Positions 9,052 to 17,800 of a DNA stretch of 64,000 nt are shown in pieces. Under the pieces are notes generated by a model. The model was not told where the DNA came from and ran no database searches. It saw only the letters and a list, made by a program, of their open reading frames with translations. The translations under genes were made by a program, and so were the position numbers. Origin of the DNA: CAYLPJ01 sp964385465. Lineage in GTDB: Bacteria > Planctomycetota > Phycisphaerae > SM23-33. The stretch spans positions 44,054 through 108,053 of the forward strand of contig CAYLPJ010000015.1 in assembly GCA_964385465.1 (NCBI GenBank), given 5' to 3'. Position 1 is the first letter of the stretch, and each line of letters starts with the position of its first letter.

Positions 9052-12000
9052 TCTACGGACCGGCCTTCTACAAGCTGCTGGATATCCCCGAGTCGGTCGC
9101 CGAGCCGACGGCATACGACCTGCTGGCCCTGGACGCCGCTTCGGCCACACCGGCCCGGGTGGACGAGGCCCTCCGGCAACGCAAGCTCGCCCTGCGCCGC
9201 AACATCCCGGGGCCGCAGCTCATCCCCGTCGTCTCGGTCATCGAGCGCGAGCTGGACAAGGCCGCCGACATCCTCCGCGACCCCGCCCGCCGCAGGCGCT
9301 ACGACGAGCGCCTCGCCGGCAGGCGCGACGCTGCCGAGCAGCCCGCCGCCCACGACCGCCGCGCCCTCGTGGCCGCGTGCGGCCGGGCCGTGCGCGAGGC
9401 CGTCGATGCCGACGGCTGCCTGCCCCCCGACCGCCGGTCGGCGCTGGAGGCCCGCCTGCGAGAACTGGGCCTGCCGGCCGAAGACGCCGCCTACGTTCTG
9501 GGCAACCTTCCGGCCCCGGCGGGTGTCGAACCCCAGCCCGCCCTGGACGATTCCGAAGACGACAGCCCCGAAGCCGAGAACGCCGAGGAGCCGATCGATA
9601 CGCCTATCGCGCTGGAACCCTTGGAACCTCCGCAGGCGCAGCAGGAGCCCGAAGGGGCGCGGTCCGCGGTCGCCGAGTTCAAGCTCCACGTGATGGCCCT
9701 GTTCCCCATGGGCGACGCCGACGAGGCCGAGCGAAAGCGCCTGCTCTCGCTGGCGATCGCCGAGGGACTGAGCCTCGACGAGGGCCGGGCGGTCCTGGAC
9801 GACTACCTCGCTCCGCCGTCGCGGGCCGGCGGCTGGAGCGGGCGCGACCGCGCCGCGCGATGGAGGCTCGTGCCCTGGCTGCTGGCGGTCGCGGCGGCGG
9901 TGATCCTCATCGCCGGCGGCTACGGCGTGATCGAGTTGGCCCGGCGCGCGTCCAGGGAGCAGACCCGGGCGGGCGCATCAGCCGGGGCCGGCGCGTCGCT
10001 GCCTCCCCCGGCCTCCGAACTGCTGGCCACCGCCCTGCGGCTGGCCGACGTCCCGGGCGAGGTGCAGCGGACGTTCAACGACGCCAACGACACGGCGGCC
10101 CTGCCGGCGCTGCCGGCCGCCGCGAAGCTGCTGGCCAAGGGCGCGCCGCAGGAACGCCTCCGCGCCGCGGGGGTCTTCGCAGGCGTGCTGCTGCGGCCGG
10201 GCACGCGCCCGGCCGTGCAGAAAGCCGCGGTCGACGCCCTGTTGGCCCCTCTCGACGCCGCGGCGGACGCCAACGAGCCGGCACCATCGGCCCTGTACGA
10301 AGCCGCGCACCTGCTCGCGCTGGCGTTGTGGCTCCGCGAGAGTCCGTCGGACCGGATCGCGCGGCCGCGGGAGCTTGCGTTGTATGTCGACCGGTCGCGC
10401 CGGGCGTGGACGGCCAGCCTCGCCGCCCACCCGGACGATCCGCTGGCCGACCCGGACCGCCTGACCGCCGCGGTAATCGAGGGCGGGGACCTGGCCGCCT
10501 ACGCCGACCGCGCCGATCCGAACGCCCTCGAGGCCGTCACCGACGGCCTCGTCGCTCTCGCCGCCGACCCCGCACGCGCCGGGGCCGAGCCCGCCCGGGC
10601 CGCCCTGCTCCGCTGCGCCGCCGCCCCGCATGCGCCGCCGGCGCGCCGCGTCGCCCGCCTGGCGCTGGTTCGGCTGATACGCAAGGCGACGCATCCGGCC
10701 GCCGCGGAGCAGGCACGGTCCGTCCTCGCCCGCGAGCTGAGCCTCGACCCCCGCGACCCGTTGCTCGATGCGGCGCTGGACACGCCGGAGGCTCGCAGGC
10801 AGGTTGCCGCCGCCTTCGGCCGGGCCGTCGTCGTCGGGCGGGACTTCACCGCCCCGCCGGCCACCGGACCTGCCACGCGCGCTGTCGCGGCCACCGGGCC
10901 GGCGACGGCCCCGGCGACGCGGCCGACCGGCCCGGCCAGGCTCGAGCCCACTCCGAAGGCCGCCAGGGTCCGTGCGGCGTGGACGCCGGAAGGCGACCGA
11001 ACGGCCCTGCTGACCGACGTGGCCGTGGGGGTGCTGGCCCAGGCGGCGGAGGTCGCGAAGTTCGCCAGCCGCTCCGGCGCACTGGACGTCGAACTGGCGA
11101 CCATGCTGGCAGAGGAGGACCCCGAGCTGCGCGGCGCCAAGCTGGGCCGGATCGTCAGCTTCAAGGGCGCCCGGGCCGAGCCGCCGACCATCGAGATGCT
11201 GCCCGAAGACGTCGTCGAACGCATGCGCGGGGACCTCCGCTCGCCCAACGCCGGCAAGCGGAACCGCACGATCGAGCAGCTGCGCGTCCTCGGCGGCTCG
11301 CAGGCGGCCGGGCTGCTGCTGGAGCGGGCGGGCAAGCTGGTTCGCACGGCGGGCGCGTCGCAGTTCGCGGAGATGAACCGGATCCTGGCCGCCCTGGCGG
11401 GCATGAACGCCCCGGGCGTGCCGCTGGCCCTGGCGAAGATGATCGAGCCGGCGCGAAGCAACTACGCCGCCCACCGCGTGGTGATGACACTGCTGACCGG
11501 CACGGGATACATGGGCAACACCGGCCAGGGCCGCTACCACCTGCCGATCAATCACTCCCCCGCCGCCCGCAAGGCCGCCGCAGCCCGGTGGACCACCCGT
11601 GCCCCGACCGCCCCGTGGGGGCCCGAAGCCATCGCCGTCGCCGGGCGCACCGGATCACCCGACGCCTGGGGGCCCGACGAACGGACCGAGCGGCTGCTGG
11701 CGGTTATCGGCCACTACCTGTCGCTCAGCGGAGGAATGCTGGAGGCCTACCGCCCGGCCCCCGACGCCGCCCCGCCGGCGACGCCGGACGTCCACCCCTC
11801 CCGCGCGAACGTCCGCGGGCCGGTGACGGCCGAGACGCTGCTCGCCGCGGGGGATCTGCTCGTCGCCCAGCTCACGCGCCTCGCCCGCCGCAACGCCGCC
11901 GACGAAGGCAAGTTCGCCGTGCGGCTGGACATGATCGCCGTCGCCGCTGACGCCCGCGACCTCGCCTGCCAGACCGACCTTCAGCGCCTTGCCGTCCGCC

Positions 12001-12197
12001 TCGCCACCGCCGGGCGCCTGCTGGACGTCCTCGCCCGCCAGGCCGACAGGGGCCGGGCGAAGACGCCCCAGTTCGACGCCGTCGCCGCCGCCCGCGCCGA
12101 AGCCGACGCCGCCGCCGGAAACGTCCTCGACCAGCTCCGCCTGCACGCGTGGTTCAACCTCATCCTCCTGGAGCACCTGCCCACCACGGGCCCGTGA
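9048..12197 (+). CDS. Membrane protein with degenerate J-like domain
   Basis: 1049 residues. ATG 9048 overlaps the TPR gene stop. Residues 1-90 hold a J-like domain of the planctomycete type (AYDLLALDAASATPARVDEA, then ADILRDPARRRRYDERL). The HPD tripeptide needed to stimulate DnaK is absent; NIPGPQ stands in that region. A disordered acidic stretch follows, then one membrane helix at about 273-296 (WLLAVAAAVILIAGGYGVIEL). The remaining 750 residues are helical, Ala/Pro-rich and without recognised motifs, broken by a low-complexity PAT-rich linker near residue 610-635. The J-like end is probably cytoplasmic and the C-terminal part periplasmic. The next gene encodes a separate DnaJ-type zinc finger. 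Confidence 0.7.
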   Translation: MIYGPAFYKLLDIPESVAEPTAYDLLALDAASATPARVDEALRQRKLALRRNIPGPQLIPVVSVIERELDKAADILRDPARRRRYDERLAGRRDAAEQPAAHDRRALVAACGRAVREAVDADGCLPPDRRSALEARLRELGLPAEDAAYVLGNLPAPAGVEPQPALDDSEDDSPEAENAEEPIDTPIALEPLEPPQAQQEPEGARSAVAEFKLHVMALFPMGDADEAERKRLLSLAIAEGLSLDEGRAVLDDYLAPPSRAGGWSGRDRAARWRLVPWLLAVAAAVILIAGGYGVIELARRASREQTRAGASAGAGASLPPPASELLATALRLADVPGEVQRTFNDANDTAALPALPAAAKLLAKGAPQERLRAAGVFAGVLLRPGTRPAVQKAAVDALLAPLDAAADANEPAPSALYEAAHLLALALWLRESPSDRIARPRELALYVDRSRRAWTASLAAHPDDPLADPDRLTAAVIEGGDLAAYADRADPNALEAVTDGLVALAADPARAGAEPARAALLRCAAAPHAPPARRVARLALVRLIRKATHPAAAEQARSVLARELSLDPRDPLLDAALDTPEARRQVAAAFGRAVVVGRDFTAPPATGPATRAVAATGPATAPATRPTGPARLEPTPKAARVRAAWTPEGDRTALLTDVAVGVLAQAAEVAKFASRSGALDVELATMLAEEDPELRGAKLGRIVSFKGARAEPPTIEMLPEDVVERMRGDLRSPNAGKRNRTIEQLRVLGGSQAAGLLLERAGKLVRTAGASQFAEMNRILAALAGMNAPGVPLALAKMIEPARSNYAAHRVVMTLLTGTGYMGNTGQGRYHLPINHSPAARKAAAARWTTRAPTAPWGPEAIAVAGRTGSPDAWGPDERTERLLAVIGHYLSLSGGMLEAYRPAPDAAPPATPDVHPSRANVRGPVTAETLLAAGDLLVAQLTRLARRNAADEGKFAVRLDMIAVAADARDLACQTDLQRLAVRLATAGRLLDVLARQADRGRAKTPQFDAVAAARAEADAAAGNVLDQLRLHAWFNLILLEHLPTTGP

Positions 12198-12220
12198 CCG
12201 CACCGACAAGGGATCGACAC

Positions 12221-13057
12221 ATGACCGCACGAACCGCCCTGGCGCTCGCGATGGCGGCAGCCGCCCTGCCGGCCGCCGCGCTGCTCGCCCAGCCGGCCAC
12301 CCGCCCGGCCGACGCGGCGCCGGCGGGGCTCGAGGCCGCTGAACTCGCCGCCCGGGTCCTGCTGGACCCGCTCAACGCGGACCTCCGCCGACGGCTGCAA
12401 CGCCTCCGCCGGCGCCAGCGTGCCGAGCGCCGTCAGGGCTGCGAGGCGCTGGCCCGGGGGCTGTCGGCGTATCTCCGGGCCGGGCCCGAGCCGGCCGAGC
12501 CCGCCCTGCGCCAGGCCAACCGCAGCCCGCGAGCCCGCGCCCTCGCCGCCGGGTTGCCGAAGAAGCTGCCCGAACTGCTGGCCCTGGCCGAGAAGGCCGA
12601 GGAGGACCGCCGCCTCGGCCGCCGGACGCTCTGCCCCCGCTGCGGGAACACCGGCGAGGTGGCCTGCACGGCCGTGCGATGCTACGGCTCGGGGAAGGTC
12701 TCGTGCACGAAGTGTCGCGGCACGGGGCGGCTGTCGGTGCGCCGCCACGCCCTCCAGCCGGCGGTCCAGGTGCTCTGCGACGACTGCGGCGGCATGGGCG
12801 TGGTGAACTGCGAGGCCTGCGGCGGCACGGGTCGGGCGCCGTGCCCGGCCTGCGACGCCGGCGAGGGCCCGCCACCGGCGCCGCTGCTTCGGGCGGGCGA
12901 GCGGCGGGCCATCCGGGAGGCGATCGACAAGGCCCGCTGGCTGCGGGACGGGTACGTAAACCTCGTCACGCCGGACGCCCTGGCCCCGGCTCCGCGGCGT
13001 CCGGGGCGGGCCGGCAAGGGCCCGCGGACGCGTTCAGCCGGCGCTACCGTACGGTGA
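12221..13057 (+). CDS. Exported DnaJ-type zinc-finger protein
   Basis: 278 residues from ATG 12221, 23 bp after the J-like gene. A signal peptide (TARTALALAMAAAALPAAALL) is followed by a helical segment (40-130). Then comes a cysteine-rich region (138-211) with CxxC pairs at 138/141, 162/165, 186/189, 197/200 and 208/211, plus single Cys149 and Cys154. Several are in CxxCxGxG form (CTKCRGTG, CDDCGGMG, CEACGGTG), as in the DnaJ central domain. No J domain is present. The combination of an export signal with a DnaJ zinc finger, next to a J-like protein, looks like a split, relocated DnaJ. Inferred role: holding or delivering unfolded or metal-bound clients for the Exb-VWA cluster. Confidence 0.75.
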   Translation: MTARTALALAMAAAALPAAALLAQPATRPADAAPAGLEAAELAARVLLDPLNADLRRRLQRLRRRQRAERRQGCEALARGLSAYLRAGPEPAEPALRQANRSPRARALAAGLPKKLPELLALAEKAEEDRRLGRRTLCPRCGNTGEVACTAVRCYGSGKVSCTKCRGTGRLSVRRHALQPAVQVLCDDCGGMGVVNCEACGGTGRAPCPACDAGEGPPPAPLLRAGERRAIREAIDKARWLRDGYVNLVTPDALAPAPRRPGRAGKGPRTRSAGATVR

Positions 13058-13182
13058 ACACCGGGTAAAAGGCCGCCGCCTCGTGCGATTCGGCCTTTGC
13101 GCCGCAGGCGGCGTGGAGTATCATGCCGGATTCTCGGGCGCTGACGCCAGGACACCCGACCCGCCGCCCGGCGCGGGAGCCG

Positions 13183-14709
13183 ATGAGGATGGAGATGAGT
13201 TCGCAAGACGACGGCACGGACCCCCGGGTCCCGGATGCTTCGAGCATGGACGACGCGCTCCAGCGCGAGGTGGACCAGGCCCTCGGCGGAATGAGCGTCG
13301 AGGAGCTGATGGACGAGGGCGCAGCCGCCCCAGGCAGCGGCGAGGCCCTGCCCGAAGGGGTCCGCAAAGGCAAAGTCATCGCCATCCAGGGCGAGGACAT
13401 CTTCGTGGACTTCGGCAGCAAGACCCAGGGGATCCTCCCGGCGATCCAGTTCGCCGACGAGGACATGCCCGCCGTCGGCGACACCGTCGAGGTCACCATC
13501 GAGCGCTACGACCCCGAGGACGGACTGCTCGTGCTCAGCCGCGAGGGCGCCGTCACCGCCGCCACGTGGGACACCCTCGAGGTCGGGCAGGTCGTCGAGG
13601 CCTACGTCACCGGCAGCAACACCGGCGGGCTGGAACTGAAATTCAACAACATCCGCGGCTTCATGCCCGTCAGCCACATCGACCTCGCCCGCACCGAGGA
13701 CATGAAGCCGTACATCCAGACCAAGATCCTCTGCGAGGTCCTGGAGATCGACCGCCGACGCGAAAGCGTCACCCTCTCCCGCCGGGCCATGCTGAAGCGC
13801 CAGGAGGAAGAGGCCAAGGCCGAGCTGCTGGCCACGCTGGCCGAGGGGCAGGTCGTTGACGGCACGGTGCGGACGATCATGCCCTACGGCGCGTTCGTGA
13901 ACCTTGGCGGCGTCGACGGGCTGCTGCACATCGGCGACATGGCCCACCGCCGCGTCGAGGACCCCCGCGAGATCGTCACCGAGGGCCAGCACGTCAAGGT
14001 CATGGTCCTCAAGATCGACCGCGAGAACGACCGCATCGGCCTGGGGCTCAAGCAGGCCCTGCCCGACCCCTGGGAAGGCGCCGAGGGCAAGTGGCCCGTG
14101 GACGAGCTGGTTACCGGGCGGATCACCCGCCTGGCCGACTTCGGCGCGTTCGTCGAGCTCGAGGAAGGCGTCGAGGGGCTCATCCCCATCAGCGAGATGT
14201 CCTTCGAGCGGCGGATCAAGCACCCCGGCGACGTGCTCAGCGAGGGCGACACCGTCCAGCTCCGCGTACTCAACGTCGAGCCCGACCGCAAGCGCATCAG
14301 CCTCTCGCTGAAGCGCGTCGGCGAGGACCCCTGGACCGGTGCGGCCGTGCGGTGGGCGCCGGACACGGTCGTCGAGGGCATCGTCACGAAGCTGGCGGAC
14401 TTCGGCGCGTTCGTGGAGCTTGCCCCCGGCGTGGAGGGCCTGGTGCATATCAGCGAGCTGGCGGAGGGTCACGTCCGAAGCGTCTCGGAGGTCGTCCGGG
14501 AGGGCGACAGCGTGCAGGCGAAGGTGCTGGACGTCGACGAGGACCGCCGGCGGATCGGCCTGTCGATCAAGGCCCTCAAGCAGGACCCGGACTACACCGG
14601 CGACCTGGAAAGCGCCATGCCCGAATCCGAGCCGCGCAAGAAGCGCAAGCGCCCGCTGAAGGGCGGCCTGGACAGCGGCCCGGACTGGCTGGACCTGCTG
14701 AACTCCTAG
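13183..14709 (+). CDS. Ribosomal protein S1-like protein, five S1 domains
   Basis: 508 residues if it starts at ATG 13183 (GGGAG upstream). ATG 13123 also fits the frame but overlaps a likely -10 (TATCAT 13119-13124). Five S1/OB repeats follow in tandem: about residues 40-110, 125-205, 215-300, 305-390 and 393-475. The last three have the best consensus (YGAFVNLGGVDGLLHIGDM, DFGAFVELEEGVEGLIPIS, DFGAFVELAPGVEGLVHISE). E. coli S1 has six. The tail is lysine/arginine-rich (PRKKRKRPLKGG). It may be the housekeeping RpsA, or a Tex/S1-type RNA-binding paralogue: the first domain's IFVDFGSKTQGILP is typical of RpsA domain 1. Role: mRNA binding and translation initiation. Confidence 0.8.
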   Translation: MRMEMSSQDDGTDPRVPDASSMDDALQREVDQALGGMSVEELMDEGAAAPGSGEALPEGVRKGKVIAIQGEDIFVDFGSKTQGILPAIQFADEDMPAVGDTVEVTIERYDPEDGLLVLSREGAVTAATWDTLEVGQVVEAYVTGSNTGGLELKFNNIRGFMPVSHIDLARTEDMKPYIQTKILCEVLEIDRRRESVTLSRRAMLKRQEEEAKAELLATLAEGQVVDGTVRTIMPYGAFVNLGGVDGLLHIGDMAHRRVEDPREIVTEGQHVKVMVLKIDRENDRIGLGLKQALPDPWEGAEGKWPVDELVTGRITRLADFGAFVELEEGVEGLIPISEMSFERRIKHPGDVLSEGDTVQLRVLNVEPDRKRISLSLKRVGEDPWTGAAVRWAPDTVVEGIVTKLADFGAFVELAPGVEGLVHISELAEGHVRSVSEVVREGDSVQAKVLDVDEDRRRIGLSIKALKQDPDYTGDLESAMPESEPRKKRKRPLKGGLDSGPDWLDLLNS

Positions 14710-14805
14710 AGCGCGAACGGGGGAAGACCGCCGCGGCAGACCGCTTTCGCACCCGCCGTCCGCACGGGTCGTGACGCCGTTTCCCCCCGGTGAAGACGAT
14801 CCCGC

Positions 14806-17800
14806 TCAGTCGGCGTTGAGGTCGTAGGCCCTGAGCGTCTCGGTGCTGGTGGCCGTCTGGGCCGTGAACCCCTCTCCGGGGACGCTGGCGAAGACGCTGC
14901 GGAAGTTGGTGGTCTTGACCACGCCCCGCCCGGGAACGAGCCACTCGCTCCGCCGGGCGCTGAGCCCGAAGACGCCGTCGGTCCCGCCGTCGCTGGTCAC
15001 GCGCCCGCCGAGGACGGTGAAGGTGGTATCGACCCTCAAAGCGAGGAACGTCCCGGCCGGCGTGACGACCTGCTCGTAACGGGACACGTAGGACGTCCCC
15101 CGCGCCGAACCGGTGCAGGTGCCCTCGACCAGCCCGTCGTTGCCCTCGAACGCGAACGTGCCTGTGAAGTCGCCCTGGTCGACCACGCGGTCGCCGATGG
15201 CGATCTCCTCGGGCAGGTAGAGCATGGCCTCGTCGAAGGTCATGTCCACGAACTCGGTGGGGCTGAAGCCGAACCGCTTGCCCGTGACGGTCACGTCGCC
15301 CTCGGCGGCGGTCTGCCAGCGAACCGTCAGGCTCTTCGTGCCGTCGCCGTGATCGGTCGTCTCGGTCACGTAGTCGTCGCCCGTGACGTCGGTGACGCTG
15401 GTCGTGTGGGTGTCCTCGCCGGAGGCCGCGCCGGCGCGGTACTGCGCGTCGTACTGCCACCACGCCCCGTTGCTGTTGTAGTAGCGAAGGGCGCCCTCGG
15501 TCGCGTAGTCGTCGTTGGCGTAGAGTCGCCCGTTGTCGAGGACGAACCGGCTGCGGCCGCTCAGCACGGTCCCGCTGCCCGCAACCTGGAGATAGACCGG
15601 ATCGCCCGGCACGTCGGGCGCGATGCCCAGGCCGGTGGCGGTGGCCCGGCCGATCTGGAGATCGCCCTGGATGTCCACCTTTCCGCCGAGGGTCCCGAAG
15701 ATCAGCGAGCCGGCGTCGCCCTGGATGGTGACATCGGCGGTGGGCGTCCCCAGCGTGCCGGTGACGTACGCCGAGGTCAGCGCCTTGCGGAACGCGGGCA
15801 CGTGGGCATTGTCCAGCACGGTCGGGGCGGCAAAATCGCCCGACACGCCCAGCCAGGCGTTGCCACGGACGTTCAGCGAGCCGACCCAGCCGGCATGGAA
15901 CTGCCCGGCGAGGGCGTCGCCGTCGTCGCCGTCCACCCACCGCTGGACGAACACCGTGTTGACGCCCCCCTCCGCAGTCAGGTCGCAGTCCAGCGCGCCG
16001 CCCATGGCGTAGAGCATGTTGATCGACACGCCCGTGCGGGCGTCGAAGCCCGTGGCCGTGATCGGCGTGGTGACGTTGCCGCGCGTCATGATCGTGCCGA
16101 AGCGATCCGCGCTCAACTGCGTCCCCGCCAGGTCGCCCGTGACGAACAGCATGCTCACCAGGCTGTTGGGCGCGTCGAAGCTCCAGGTGTCGGCCGTCGA
16201 GCCGGCGCGGAAGCTGCGGACGCCCCCGGCGCCGGCGGCGGTCAGGTCCCAGTCGCCGTCGACCTCGCCGGCGATGAACGCGCTGAGCAGGCTGTCGCCC
16301 GTCCGCCCGGCGCCGGTAAGGGTCACGTCGGCGTGGAAATCCCCGTCCAGGCCCGCCAGGCGGTTGCCGCCGATCCGCAGCGAGTTGATCCACTCGGCCG
16401 AGAGGCTCCCGGCGTCTGTGTCGCCGTCGGCGCCGTCCACCCACTCGGTGGCGAAGAGCGTCCCGAGCCCGCCGGCGACGTTCAGCGCGATGTCCCGGAT
16501 CGAGCCGCAGTACAGCATCCCGATGCCCTGGCCCGTACGGGCGTTGGCCTCGGCGGTGACGATGTTCGCCGACAGGTCCCCGCGCGTCATGATCGTGCCG
16601 AAGTTCTTCGCCGACAGCAGCGCCGCGGCAAGGTCGGCCGTGACGTAGAGCATCGTCATCACGCTGTTGGGCGCGTCGAAGCTCCACGTCGCCGCCGTCG
16701 AGCCGGCGCGGAAGCTGCGGACGCCCCCGGCGCCGGCGGCGGTCAGGTCCCAGTCGCCGTCGACCTCGCCGGCGATGAACGCGCTGAGCAGGCTGTCGCC
16801 CGTCCGCCCGGCGCCGGTAAGGGTCACGTCGGCGTGGAAATCCCCGTCCAGGCCCGCCAGGCGGTTGCCGCCGATCCGCAGCGAGTTGATCCACTCGGCC
16901 GAGAGGCTCCCGGCGTCTGTGTCGCCGTCGGCGCCGTCCACCCACTCGGTGGCGAAGAGCGTCCCGAGCCCGCCGGCGACGTTCAGCGCGATGTCCCGGA
17001 TCGAGCCGCAGTACAGCATCCCGATGCCCTGGCCCGTACGGGCGTTGGCCTCGGCGGTGACGATGTTCGCCGACAGGTCCCCGCGCGTCATGATCGTGCC
17101 GAAGTTCTTCGCCGACAGCAGCGCCGCGGCAAGGTCGGCCGTGACGTAGAGCATCGTCATCACGCTGTTGGGCGCGTCGAAGCTCCACGTCGCCGCCGTC
17201 GAGCCGGCGCGGAAGTTGCGGACGTTTCCAACGTTGGCACCGCTCAGGTCCCACGTGCCGTCCACCTCCCCGGTGACGTTCGCGCTGGCGATGCTCGTGC
17301 CCGTGCGGTCGGCTCCAGAGAGGGTGACGTCTGCGGCGAAATCCCCGGCCGCCCCGGCCCGGATATTGCCGCGAACGTTGAGCATGCCCAGGTACGGCGT
17401 CGCGATCGTCCCGGCGCTGCTGTCCACGTCGTCTCCGTCGATCCACCGCGAGACCGTCAGGCTGCGGATCGGCAGGAAGTGGGTGTTCAGGTTGGTGTCC
17501 TGGACGAGGTCCAGCGTGATCGTCACGGTGCTCAGGCCGACGTCGCCCTCGGCCACGCCGCCGGCGAGGTCGATGGTGTGGTCGTCGGCCACGTCGTCCA
17601 GTATCAACATGCCGATGAGCCCGTCGGCTACGAAATCGCCGAGCAGGTCGGTCGTGCGGGCGTTGAAGCCGAAGAGGTCGTCGTAGAGGTGCACGTCGGT
17701 GATGGCCGCGTCCCCGCCCCGGCTGAGCACGGTCACCGACGACCACCGGCTGGTGGCGAAGATGTCCAGTCGTTCGATGACGCCGGCGTCCACCGTATCC

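Noticed and set aside
6064..9150. 1028-codon minus-strand open frame
   Set aside because: Antisense to exbD and the TPR gene, low-complexity Gly/Arg/Val.
16189..17214. CRISPR-like or mobile repeat
   Set aside because: The repeat is coding, in frame and has only two identical units of 501 bp.
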